A DNA stretch of 47,940 nucleotides from Candolleomyces eurysporus. Taxonomy: Eukaryota > Basidiomycota > Agaricomycetes > Agaricales > Psathyrellaceae. Each line of letters opens with the position of its first letter. The stretch's first letter is position 1. This document shows, one piece after another, positions 32,642 through 43,109 of the stretch. The notes under the pieces are model-generated. The model was not told where the DNA came from. It did not search any database and worked only from the letters and a program-made list of their open reading frames with translations. The DNA is taken from contig JANBPK010000097.1 in the NCBI GenBank assembly GCA_027579435.1, positions 1-47,940 on the forward strand, given 5' to 3'. The position numbers and the translations under genes are program-made.

Positions 32642-33804
32642 ATGGCTTCCAACATCCCCCCTCCCGTCTTGTTCCTGTTCCGTTCACTCCACGCCGAGAT
32701 GAACATCTCGCTCATTGTCATAGGTGCGTCACGCCAGAACTAGCGTTTAAACTATCGTTTGAGCTAGGACATAGGAATCCAACTCTTCATGTGCATCTAT
32801 GGACAAATTCTCTTTACGGAATCGCCAGATCCTCTACGAAGAGGTCGACTACCCTACATCGTCGTTAGCTGGACCATATTTCTTCTCTTCACCCTCGGCC
32901 AGACGATCAACAGTCACTTCGTCTTCAACATCGTATCGGGCATCGTGCCTTTAGAAGAGGCAAAGCAAGATGCGTTGATGATCACAGGAACGGTGACTGT
33001 CGTCGCCATTCAGTGGGTTGGAGATGGGTTATTGGTGGGCATTCTTACCTGCTTTCTCCCACTCTTAGCATGACTAACTGCTCTACTGGCAGTTATACAG
33101 GGCGTATATCATCTGGTCCGATAAACTCTGGGTTCTCGTACTCCCTTTGCTGACCTACCTCGCTACTATCAGTGAGTTCACCGATTGAGTCCAGCTTCGA
33201 AACATCGAAGGCTTATCACGATTTCTTAGTTATTGGCATCCTCCAACTGATCCCACAGGTGACGAAAGACCCTTCAGGGAGCCCCAAGTTCACCTCAGCT
33301 TGGATATATCTCAGCGTCGCTGTCAACGCCTCAATCACCGCCCTCATCTCTTTCCGCCTTTTGATGGCACGTCGCTACTTTAGCCGAGTCTTACCATCTG
33401 GGCCTCAATCTACGTTGGATCTGAAGCTCTACAGAGGAGTGGTAGCTATTCTCGTCGAGTCTGCCATGCCTCTTTCTTTTTCGGGGATTGTCTTCGCTGC
33501 TGTTTACGATCCGAAAAACGTAGAACAGCAGATTGTGAAGACCACCTTCTTGTGCCTCTATTTTTCTTTCAGCGTAAGTATGCTTATTTAACTCTGGTTC
33601 TTGTGTGACTGAAGAGTGCTTGACTAGGCGCTTGCCCCTCAAATGATCATATTCCGAGTTACGACCGGTCGCTCAACGTCCAGCCTGAAGCACAAAGCCA
33701 GCGATTCTCTGGAATCCCAGAGCTATGGGGGACCTCCAGAGTCCCTTGCATTTGCGCATACAGTCGGAGAACACGAGCCGAAGCTCGAGTCCCGCCTTCA
33801 GTGA
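32642..33804 (+). CDS. Divergent 7-TM membrane protein, singleton copy K
   Basis: Five exons: 32642-32723, 32775-33034, 33093-33171, 33230-33573 and 33628-33804, total 942 nt, 313 aa, frame intact. Exon 3 is exactly 79 nt and all intron positions and phases agree with the array family, although sequence identity is low. Landmarks: SLIVIGIQLFMCIYGQILF, GDGLLLYRAYIIWSDKLWVL, ISFRLLMARRYFSRVLPSG, LYRGVVAILVESAMPLSFSG and APQMIIFRVTTGRSTSS. The cytosolic tail is much shorter (about 50 residues) and lacks the DVEKAG end. It is probably an older paralog and a useful outgroup for dating the array. Function unknown. Confidence 0.88.
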
Positions 33805-35839
33805 CCGTTTGGTGGGAGCCTCTGCACATTGCAAAGTGAGTCTCGTGTGAATCGTTACATATAATGGAATCACAGTCACATCTTTCGATCGTCTGCACCA
33901 CTACCAGTAGCTACATGCTATTTTTAAAGCCATTATTTTTGTGGATTTTGGATGGAGTGACTTCGACGTCTCCCCACAGAAAGGCCCATTCCTCGAACAG
34001 TGACATAATTGGGCTTTAGCATTGCGGATGCTGTGTTTGTGATGGCTTTGATGTGTGCGTACATGGGCACGTCACCTGGTTCTGAGAGGTTGTCAAACTG
34101 TCGATTGTGTTTGTTCTTCAGGCTAAAGACTTTGCTTTCAAGCTGTCAACCTGGTGGTGCGATGCGCAGCTGAGTAACGATCATGATTGACGAAACCACT
34201 TCTCGAATCCTGGCTCAGGCGAGCCCATGCCTCTTTCTACGAACCTAAACGAAGCAGTGGGTGGGATCCTGTTCACTAGAACCGTTACAGGCTCCTCCAC
34301 AGAGATCCCATCTCCTAAATCAGCACAATTATNCCCCACTCCTGCTCGGAGATTATGACCCCTCAAGCCTCATGTGTTCAGGCTTCTGTTGCAAACTCTG
34401 GCAAAGGGAACGATTATCACAGTCAAATCCAGAGGTCTTCATCGAAATTCTCCGAATATATGTGGCAACGGCACTCAAAACCATTTCGGAACCTGGCGGT
34501 CCCTCAGAACATAGACTGAAGATCGTCCTTATGTAGATCACTCACCGAAGTCGGTTGGCGAAACGATTTGAAGCGCTCGACATGCTGTACTCCAATACTT
34601 TATCGTCTGCGAAGGAAGCGTACGGAGCTGTTGACACTCACAGCGGACGTGACTTCGTCTTTCTTTCAGGGCTTATCGATTCGATACTACCTTTAGCCTG
34701 ATTAGTCGGCTGTTTCCAATGTCGGTCGAAAACCTTAGCGCTGTCTTCACCCAGGAACGTAAGGCCGATAAATTAATCGTTTCGGGTCTTCGATATCTTG
34801 AAGGGATCAAAAAGATTGATCACGTCTACACCTGTACCACGGGCCATGAAAGTCGCACACAAGGCTTGCCCGTATACTACTCGCTTTTCCACTCACCTTG
34901 CAAATCGCTCCTTCCAACGTACCACTCAGTTTTTCACCGAAACTCGACTCTTGTGAAGACGAATTTACTAAACGAGTTACAGCCACTAATTAGCATCCAA
35001 CTGTTGCTCGTTAGAGTGCCGAAAATCTGGGAGGAGCTTCCGTTTCCCATTTGTCGCGGACGGCGCTCGCTGATGCAGGCTATGCCACCGTTACTGGGAA
35101 TCGTACGGCATACGGCGCTGCCCTTGAGATTGTTGATCTCATCCAAAACTGCGACGAATGGAGCAAAGTTAGGCATTCTGCTTCCATTGTCATACCGAGA
35201 GTCTTCAGACACCGTCAGCTTCTCGTACGGGGTGGTATTTGTTCGTGTCATTGGTGATCTGAGGGTACATAGCCTTCCTTCGTCTCCAGAAGTGTGCTGA
35301 ATTGATATCATCCCCTCTTGGGAAAGAAAGGGCACATTGAACTGTTTGCGGCTGAGAACGGCTTTCTCGCGAAGTGGGCGCGTGACGTAATTTCGAAGGA
35401 TGGGAGCTTGAACTCAGGACACAGATGTTCGAGGACGTCCGAGGACGTCGGTGGACGTACTGGAGACTTGGACTCAAGCTGTAGCGACACGACTCCGATT
35501 CCTGTAGCCAGAGCTCGTCTGACTCAAAGTATTATTCTTGTTATAAGAGGAATGATTACTCACTTGGCCACAACCGACCGGAATGATCATGAGAGATGGA
35601 TGGCATATATCGCTTGCGCAATACTGTGAGTCGGTGAATGAGCGGTTGTCTGGCGTTCAAAGATCAAAGGTTTGAATACGAGTAGTGATATAGTACGCTC
35701 CCAACAGATTTATCATTGTGGTGAGATAGATTCACTATCATGGAGACATCAACCTAGAGAATGCATCGTTTGATGTGACTGATATGTCAAAACTCTAATG
35801 CGTGACTGATCGAAGTGTATGTTCGTCGCTAAGCCTATG
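33805..35839. other. About 2 kb without a recognised gene
   Basis: The longest frame (34719-35300, 193 codons) shows no domain and conflicts with other frames of equal quality, so it is not called. A short tandem repeat of GAGGACGTCC type lies near 35432-35456. A single N (34333) adjoins a C-run. Confidence 0.5.
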
Positions 35840-35842
35840 TAA
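35840..35842. repeat. Left TAA target-site duplication of the MITE
   Basis: TAA directly precedes the left terminal repeat and is matched by TAA directly after the right one. Confidence 0.7.
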
Positions 35843-36259
35843 CAGCAGGCGACGAAACGATAGACCCACTTTACAGAAATCATTGTAGTTGATCTTGTTT
35901 AGTTGTGGAGCTGTGTACAAATAAAACCATGCCCAATTCGGTAGGGAAACTCAACCGCCTAGCCAAAATGCATCAAGATCCGAGAATAACCAATCTATGT
36001 ACATGGACTTCATAAGACCTTCTCAAGCAATCTCTACGGGAAACCGTCACAAATGCCCCAAGAAAAGAGAAATAATGGCTTCTAGTGACATCCCATGTAT
36101 GCAAAACTGAGCCCCCAGGCAAGAGTGAGCAAGGTCGTACATCAGCATACTGTTCATGGAATGCAGCCCACCGAATTGGGCATAGTTTTGTTTGTACAAC
36201 TAAACAAGATCAACTACAGTGATTTCTGTAAAGTGGGTCTATCGTTTTGTCGCTTGCTG
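35843..36259. mobile_element. 417-bp MITE with 95-bp terminal inverted repeats
   Basis: The ends are near-perfect inverted repeats: CAGCAGGCGACGAAACGATA at 35843 against CAGCAAGCGACAAAACGATA read from 36259 on the other strand. They continue through GACCCACTTTACAGAAATCA and GTAGTTGATCTTGTTTAGTT to CCCAATTCGGT, roughly 95 bp. The element is flanked by a 3-bp direct repeat TAA (35840-35842 and 36260-36262). A 3-bp TWA target duplication is typical of PIF/Harbinger-type elements, but the family is inferred. The interior (about 225 bp) has no transposase, so it is non-autonomous. High identity between the arms suggests recent activity. Confidence 0.85.
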
Positions 36260-36262
36260 TAA
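36260..36262. repeat. Right TAA target-site duplication of the MITE
   Basis: Matches the TAA at 35840-35842. Confidence 0.7.
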
Positions 36263-36684
36263 TGCAAATGCGCACCTTTCCACCCAGTCCCTCTATCGGG
36301 GTTTCGCTTCGCGACTTATAGAGGGCTGGTCACGAATCTAGATCTAACAGGTGACAACGTTGACCCTGAGCATCTAACAAGAGGCCTCAGATTTCCCGAT
36401 CTCTTGATTCTACTTCCACTTGTCCCCAAACTCGCCGGCGTTCAGAATTTAGCCGAGTTAGTGCATTGAAAGTTCGTTTCAGATTATACATGGACCACGG
36501 CGGCTAGCAAAAGAGAGCTCTGACGACTCATCTAGTCGGGGCAGTGGACATAAAACCTGAGCGAAGATGCTCGACCAACCTCATCTTCAGTCTCGGTTCC
36601 CAGTGACTTCTCCCGGTATTGAGGTTGAAGGACCAGGGCAAGAAATTCACAGGCTCAAGCTCTGCAGGTGAAATCGAAAGGACC
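36263..36684. other. Upstream region of the 88-aa gene
   Basis: No gene is seen. The stretch ends in AGGACCATGGCC, a good start-codon context for the following gene. Confidence 0.5.
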
Positions 36685-37097
36685 ATGGCCGACGGTGAGT
36701 CGTTATTTGTTTTTGGTTGCTCGTTTTGACGACTCCCTGAACTCAAATACTGACTTGCCCTCTCGCTCTCTTAACCACAGGCTCGTCCGCAAAATTCAAT
36801 AATGCTGCACAAAGAGCTTATGGCGGCGTTATCACGCCTGTCGTCTACGTATGGGAGACGAATGACCCCGTCAAACCGTGGTATGCAGAGGCAAGACGTA
36901 GGTACCCATTTGTGTGCCACCCTCTTCATCGTTTGGCTAACATTTGGCACGCCGTAGTCCTCGATGGCAAAAAAGTCGTAGCCAAGTTTGCCCAGGCATC
37001 AGCAATGAGACGGCAAACGGCGAAGGACATCGCCGCGAGAACAGGGCACCTCTGGCTCATCGCACAGCACCCCAATATTGATCTGGTCAACGTTTGA
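36685..37097 (+). CDS. Hypothetical 88-aa protein
   Basis: Three exons: 36685-36694, 36781-36897 and 36958-37097, total 267 nt. The introns have GTGAGT..CACAG and GTAGGT..CGTAG borders and join in frame. The first exon codes only MAD plus one base, a common arrangement in fungal genes. The protein (AQRAYGGVITPVVYVWETND, KKVVAKFAQASAMRRQTAKD, HLWLIAQHPNIDLVNV) is basic, has no signal peptide or membrane segment, and I do not recognise it. The neat splice junctions and start context favour a real gene, but a fragment of a larger one is possible. Confidence 0.5.
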
Positions 37098-37392
37098 GAG
37101 AACACTGAAATCCTCAATGCTGGCGAACCGATGGACTCAATAACTTATGCAGAGTGATGCTAATTTATGGTGGACTATGATGTTGAGTTCCTCTATGTGC
37201 AATACCTATGTTCTACCTGTAGTAGTATACGCTCCATTATTCATGGTAGCTATCTCCTTGACAGATGATCATAGAACAGAGAAGCTCGAAGTGGGCCGTC
37301 GCTGCACGTGGCAGTTTTTCCGGGGCATTCTGACAACACAGATCAACACTTACACGAAAGACCAGAGGACAAGGAATGGATAAGGGTGACCC

Positions 37393-38028
37393 ATGAACAC
37401 ATTAGAAGCAGGGTTTACAGTGGAAATGGAGATGAGGCGAGCAAATCGCGCACAACACCACGCTGCTGGCTCTACTCTAGGTGGCAACAAAGATCTTCGA
37501 TTTCTTCAGGATCTTATCACGGCCGAGAAGGTGATCATTGCGTATGTCGCATGTTATGAATGCTGCATTGTGCTGGTTTCAATAAAGCTTGCGGAAATCA
37601 AGTGCGCAGCCTCCACCTCCGGACGCTGCGCCTCCCCGACCGGAATCGGAGTACTATGATTCATCGTTTGATCATATCGTGGCGTATGCGCAGAACGATC
37701 AGGGTAGTCCCATGAGCGGGGAGTTCCCCCCCCAATGCGAATGCGAGCGCGAACAGGCAGAGCGGCGGCGGTCCTCGGCCGATGAGTGGGTACTACCCTC
37801 CAGCGGGGCTGTCACCTGGGCAGGTCATACCACCCTCGGCGCAGCAGCAGGCGTCTTATCACCAACACCAGGGGGGGAGGGGGAGGGTACCCTAATTCCA
37901 TGGCAGGACCCGGTGGCGCTGCAGCGCCTCCACCCCCGAGTGTGCTCTCGCCTGGATATGGGCAGCAGCAGGCGTATGGAGTGGCGGGACGGTATAACGG
38001 CAACGAGGCGGATGGGGGGCTGCGGTGA
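37393..38028 (+). pseudogene. Remnant of a gene with Pro/Gly/Gln-rich C-terminus
   Basis: A first piece (MNTLEAGFTVEMEMRRANRA to LQDLITAEK, 37393-37528) can be spliced over a GTGATC..AAAG gap to a low-complexity tail: PPPPDAAPPRPESEYYDSSF, then YYPPAGLSPGQVIPPSAQQQ, then AAAPPPPSVLSPGYGQQQAY, ending EADGGLR at 38028. The tail needs two frame changes, at a C-run (37726-37733) and a G-rich run (37871-37885), so they may be sequencing errors. The helical first piece resembles the membrane-coat (BAR-like) proteins of basidiomycetes only vaguely. The middle of any such protein is missing, so I regard it as a deleted gene. Four Ns lie just downstream (38046-38125). Confidence 0.45.
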
Positions 38029-38429
38029 GGGCCTTGAGGCGCACCNGGCGATCAGGGTCCTGTGTGGGGTAAGGCTGGATTNAGCAGGGAGCGGGAGCGC
38101 GTGTTCATTAGNTTTCATTCATTTNGAGGGTGGGGTGGGGTTCGAACGAACGGAGCATGTGAAGGGTTCGGGCGGTGGACCCTGAAAAGGGAGGAGGGAT
38201 GTTTGATTTTGGATATGGATCGAGGGAAGTGGAGTGGATTTGGATGTTTATTTTCGTTGGACCTCCATAAGGCGATGTAGGACTGTTTTACATAGGTGTA
38301 GTGTACCGTATATGTGTTGTTCCATTATGCGTAAATTTATTATGTGTGGTAAGGTAATTGGCTGCCTGCAGCAACGGGGTGAAGATGAAACTGGGGACTC
38401 GGTAGATCCGAAGATCTTTGGGGATCAAG
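38029..38429. other. Spacer with several Ns
   Basis: No gene; lies between two convergent 3' ends. Ns at 38046, 38082, 38112 and 38125 mark poor sequence quality. Confidence 0.6.
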
Positions 38430-39443
38430 TCATGCGCAACCAAAGTAGTTGCCTGGAATAACATTTGGGCAACCGCTTTTGTCTGTTGAAAAAAGGGGGA
38501 CGGTATGTATCAGCGCTCGTTCGAAACGGATTGCGGTGGTATTAACGAACCTTCATGGGTTGGGCAGTCGTCCGGATCATCGCAACACCTAACGCACGCT
38601 CGAGGTGCGGAGGGTTCGATGAGCTCGATGTAGTGGTTATACCTGGTGAAACAGTATCGAATGGGTTAACCATACGTAGAAAAGGAAAAAAAAACAAGAA
38701 ATCGAGGGATACTGACCCAACACACGCGCTTTTTTCAGGGTTTCCATTCCCAAACGACCCTCCACTGGAATCGTACTGCCCCCCATCGTCGTCACTGTTG
38801 ATTCGGTCCAGAGTCGAAGGGTCGATACAACCGGTCACTGAACTCCACTGAGCGTGAGCGTTTTCTTCCAGAGTGTTATCGAATCCAAGGAGAAGGGAAT
38901 GGACGCACGCTGAGCATACCTCTCGCCGTTAACACCGCTCCCCGCGACGTAATCCACGCTCGTCCAAAAGTCCTTCGAGAACTCGCCTTGGAGCGAACTA
39001 TCGGATATCGAGGAAGCAGAGCAGTAGGTCGTCGTACCGCCTGGGTGTTCGCTGTCGCCTATATCTGTGTGGCTGTTCCTGTTCAGGGTTACGAGGGCTT
39101 ATCAACAAGAATACAGAGGACAAGTCGCATTTCCGCCTACCTGGGTACAATCAAGCTGGGATAAAAGTAAACGAGGTCGAGAAAGCCGCCACTGTCAGGT
39201 CATGACGGTTTATGCCATTCAAGGTACGCACCAGAATTTGTCAGGCCCATCCACGACCACCGTGTTGTCGGGTCTTGGGAGCGGGATTCTCTTGGCCAGA
39301 GGCTTCGTACGCCTGTTAATTCCTCCACGCCACTTCAAGTTCAATGGCTTTCTAGTAATTGTCGGACTCGCCAGCACACTGCCCAGGTTCAGGGACAGGA
39401 CGATACTGGTAAGGGCGAGGATACATAATGATAGGTTAGGCAT
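38430..39443 (-). CDS. Secreted cysteine-rich fungal protein
   Basis: Six exons on the minus strand: 39443-39232, 39155-39141, 39078-38909, 38837-38717, 38642-38551 and 38482-38430, total 663 nt, 220 aa, with all phases consistent. A signal peptide is clear (MPNLSLCILALTSIVLSLNL, then ASP). The mature protein has DKFCLIVPRNSHTDIGDSEH, PGGTTTYCSAS, FWTSVDYVAGSGVNGERYAQ, LTGCIDPSTLDRINSDDDGG, ACVRCCDDPDDCPTHE and CPNVIPGNYFGCA at the end. I recognise this motif set from unnamed secreted proteins of many fungi; no enzyme activity is known to me. The second exon is only 15 nt (codes LIVP), yet the family motif requires it. Cysteine pairs (CC, CxxC) suggest a disulfide-stabilised extracellular protein. 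The start at 39443 was chosen because the signal peptide begins there, though the frame is open further upstream. Confidence 0.87.
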
Positions 39444-39784
39444 TCCGGACGCTTCCTCGGACAGGTTGGGGCGATTAACGGAGAGAGGTCCGAAGGGGAT
39501 CAAAAGAACGACCTTGGCGACAAGAGAGCCAGCCAGCAGCGAGGTTGAGAAAAAAGGCGGGAGTGTCGACCAGCGAAAACGGAAAGCTCGTCGATCCCTA
39601 GGATTTTGAGAGGAGGGTACGGTTGCCTCGATCGACAGCGTTGCTGACAGATTACATAGCGTGACGTTCGGCGTACAATAGACCAGGGCATGAATATTGA
39701 AGATTTCAATAAGATAGAGCAACAGAAGGTCAACGAGAGGCAAATAGATATTAATAAATATATGAGAGAAAATCAAGCAGATCT
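39444..39784. other. Spacer between the secreted protein gene and the kinase 3' end
   Basis: No separate gene. The minus-strand frame of the secreted protein stays open up to 39776, but the signal peptide argues against coding there. AT-rich parts near 39690-39780 probably hold the promoter. Confidence 0.5.
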
Positions 39785-41780
39785 CTAGAGACTCTCCCAG
39801 TCCCGGGGCTCCTCTCCAATCGCCTTCATAAACGCTTCGAAAGTAAGTTGATCTTCATAAGTCACTTTATTAAACGCTGCCTTCTGCTCAGCGGTCGAGA
39901 GGAAATTGTCCGAAAATCTCGCTTGTTTGAGCATGAGACGAAGAGGCTTGATCCATTCCTCGAGGACACCATGAAACTCGGGTCTGACTTGGGCGAAAAT
40001 CGTTTCGGCAAGGTGGTCCGACATGAGGAAAGAGGTCTTGTGGTTGTGATTGATGATATCGTCATCGGACAACCAGTAACGGACGTGAGGATTGGGTGGC
40101 ATTCGTATCTGGTTCTCGAGGTCGTAGTGAATCGCTCCCCAGACGAGAATATAAACGAAGGATTCGGCGTCGTGTCGGTAGTAATGAGGCGCATCTGGTT
40201 TTAGGAGGAGGTCGATCGCTATAAAGGGACGAGTTCCAGTGCAATGATCAGCTGCCGTGGAGATGACCAGCCCGTTATCGTCGACGGGTGATGCCATGTC
40301 CCAATCGTTGAGGACGCCCTTGACCTTCCCGTCCTTCCTGAGAACCATAAGGTTGCCCTCGCTAAGGTCGCGGTGCAACAATTTGCCCTTCCTCCAGGCG
40401 GCATGGTGGCCTGGGACAAAGTAAGCGCTATTAGTGTCGAATTTCGTAACTCAAGGGAAGAATTTAGAGTACTCACACTCGACGCAATCAAGCCAGGCCT
40501 GTTTGAACTCCTCTACAGATCCCGCTTGCCAAAGCTTATCGTAATACTCTGACACGAGTATTCGAAGCTCCCGGGGGTGGCGGTTCTCGTCGGTGAGACC
40601 GAGTCCGAGCTTGGTCCAGGGAAGATTCAGCTCCTCAGGAGTAAAGTTCCGCTGGAATTCGACATTAGGGAGATGATCATGAAGAGATTTCGGGAGCCTA
40701 TCGCGTAAATCCGTGATAATTTTCGCTTCGGTAGTGCGAGTTGCAAGTGGCCAACCCAGTTTTAACGCGTAGTGCTCCGAAGGAAGCTTGCCGTCGGGCA
40801 TGACCTTTTGGACTTTACAAACTGCAGTTGCACGTCCAAATATTTCATGTGGCTTGTGAAGAAGCNTTTTTAATCTTGAAGACGGCGGGAGTGGAGTTAT
40901 CGGCACTCCCAGGAAACTCGAATTCGAAGAACGAGCCGGACAACTTCCCTACCGGCCGTTTAAGTTGCGACCTCATTTCCGGGCTTGGAGCCTGGGGCAG
41001 CAGCGAGCACCAAGGTCGAAGGTGGGGATCGAAGCCAGCGTGGACCATTTTACAGGCATAAATCCCAGACATCATCAGTCCCAATTTTCCGGGCTCCTCC
41101 TTGAAGTTGAAGGCCGGAACACGAAGGCCGAGCGTGCGATCGAAGTAGAGAACGGTGACGCTGAAGCCCTGAACGATGATGGCAACGGTGTAGTATCGGC
41201 TGGTCGAAGCCAGGGATTCCAGTATGTGCGATGAAACTCGGGACGGAGTCGAGACTTCAGAGAGGCTGTCTGAGGAATCAGAGTCCAGGGACCGTCCCGT
41301 CGATGAGTCGGAAACGAGTGGTAGAACAGGGAGACTGGAAACAACGACAGTAGGTCTTTCAACTTCCTGAACGACGTCCAGACGGCTGTTAAAACCGTCC
41401 CGTGTGAGCTCGGTCCAGATGTTCGACTCCAGAGTGGACTCGTAGAAGGTGAGCCTATCTAGTTGATTCATCCTACTCTTGAGGGCTTCGTAGCTGCGGC
41501 ATTTCTGGTCCCCCACCTGACTGGTCTCGTATGTGTTGACAATATCATCCAACAACCGATTCGTAAGGCTGCGAAAGGTCCTGTGCACCTCATCTTCCTC
41601 CCAAATTTTCACGGCCATCTTGTACTTGAACGTTTCGAATTTGTCCACGTTCCAATTGGTATCGGCGACCTTCTGGGCGAATTTCCGCTCGAGACCCCAT
41701 ACGTTGACAGCGAAATCAACAAGGTCGATATCCCGATGAAAATATGAGTCAAGGTTTCCCGGAAGGATGCTCTCTGTCAT
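39785..41780 (-). CDS. FunK1-like fungal protein kinase
   Basis: Two exons, 41780-40477 and 40410-39785, with a GTGAGT..CCCAG intron, about 642 aa. The N-terminal 300 residues are FunK1-like (YYTVAIIVQGFSVTVLYFDR, FNFKEEPGKLGLMMSGIYAC). The kinase core has IFGRATAVCKVQKV, HYALKLGWPL (putative ATP-site lysine), LLHRDLSEGNLMV with the HRD..N catalytic loop near residues 447-454, and NDWDMA in place of DFG. The C-lobe has HCTGTRPFIAIDLLL and HYYRHDAESFVYILVWGAIH. FunK1 kinases are expanded in mushrooms; substrates are unknown. An N at 40866 next to a T-run breaks the frame; without that position the protein is continuous (FKIKKLLHKPHEIFG), so it is a sequencing artefact. The catalytic residues are present, so the kinase may be active. 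Confidence 0.88.
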
Positions 41781-42355
41781 GTTAGACGCGACTGACCCTC
41801 AGCAACCTTCTCCAAGGAGTCATGATACTGACGTACCTAAATCATCGGGATGAGGATGACCAGAGTCATCGTAGCTGCGAGAAAAGAAGCAGGTATGGTA
41901 GCTTGTGTCGCTCAGAGTCATGGTCTTGAAGACTCCGAGACCTTAGGACGATTTTCCGGCCCCTAAGAGCTTTAAATCGCCGTGACCGTGACAAGGCGCG
42001 GTGTCACTGCCGGGCTGTCACGCTCCTGGTCCTATCCGACACCACGGTACAGTCTCCAGTACTAGACAGTGTAGAAAAATTCTCCGGAACGGGCCTCAGG
42101 AGTCAATCGCTTGTCTGAGAGAACCTGCCGCGTCTCAGAAGATGAAAAGCGCAGGCGGAGAGTTCGACAGAAGGCATACATATATCGGAACCATCGACTA
42201 TCCCCTCAAGTCCTCCGAAGCATAAAAGCGACGTGGACAAGATACGGCGCAAGGCGCCAAATATATCGCAAGCGGTACGATCACCAATAAGCAGGAAGCC
42301 TTTCCCAACCTCTAGGCTCTACACCGATGGATAAGAAGGTGAGAGAGAGCATTCT
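41781..42355. other. Upstream region of the kinase gene
   Basis: No gene is supported. The region separates the FunK1 kinase from its pseudogene relative and should hold the kinase promoter. Confidence 0.5.
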
Positions 42356-43109
42356 TTACCACTTAGTGGAGTTGTCGCAAATGCTTTCAAGTTCTGCCCT
42401 CAACTCTTCGGACACTTCCCCGGCAGTGTACGAACACGTGAAGGTGAATTTGCGGCTGCATTTAGTCTGTTCTTCGTCAGACCTACTCCCTGCACTGAGG
42501 AAATTGTTCTTTTCGTCCCGCTCTTTATTCACGATGTCATGGTGCATAGTACCCCAAATGAAAAGGTAAAAAGGGCGATTTGGCGTCTTCCCGATAATAA
42601 TGAGGCTTGGAATGGATGTCGGTTGGCATGGAAGGATGCGCGCCAGTGCGAGCAAGAGCTGTATACGGAGGGATGGGTTGACCGTTCTCGTCTACCCGAG
42701 ATATACCGCGTCCCAGTCGTCGCGAACTCCCGTACCCTTGCCGTCCTTCGTTGCCTGCACTGATTTTTCGATGCAACACTTTCCCTCTTTGCCAAGTTGC
42801 GTAATTATCTAAGGAAGGCTGGTCTAGGAATGAGCGCGAAGTGAGGACAGGAAATTCTCCACGGACCCGGCCTCCCAGAACCTGTCGTGGTACTCCGACA
42901 CAATCCTCGAAGCTCCGTCCTTGCTTGGAACTTTGTGTCGTCGAGCTGCAGGTCAAGCTTTGTCCAAGATATTTGGGAGTAAAGTGCTGTAAGTTGAATT
43001 TGCCAGCGGGCAGATGCTCGTGAGGAAGGGATATTGGATGCTCGGCCCTTAACTCTTCAATAGCAGTTTTTTCAGCTGGACGAACGTCCAAAGGCCAGTG
43101 CATCTTCAA
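42356..43109 (-). pseudogene. FunK1 kinase pseudogene
   Basis: Frame-broken kinase C-terminal half. Recognisable pieces are MKMHWPLDVRPAEKTAIEEL, LPHEHLPAGKFNLQHFTPKY, NYATWQRGKVLHRKISAGN, IHSKPHYYREDAKS, and in another frame FYLFIWGTMHHDIVNKE. The catalytic HRD is changed to HRK, which would abolish catalysis, and the loop after it is scrambled by frameshifts. It shares the order of blocks with the intact kinase (HYYRHDAESFVYILVWGAIH) but is well diverged, so it is an old paralog and not a recent copy. The N-terminal FunK1 region was not found upstream. Confidence 0.8.

Noticed and set aside
34719..35300. 193-codon plus-strand open frame
   Set aside because: No domain, intron pattern or sequence bias supports it, and competing frames of similar length cover the same region.
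35425..35460. GAGGACGTCC repeats as a minisatellite
   Set aside because: Only about three imperfect units; too short to call.
39444..39776. Upstream extension of the secreted protein frame to an ATG at 39776
   Set aside because: A clear signal peptide begins at 39443, which the extension would bury inside the protein.
40845..41362. Plus-strand frames inside the kinase gene
   Set aside because: Antisense shadows of the FunK1 coding exons.
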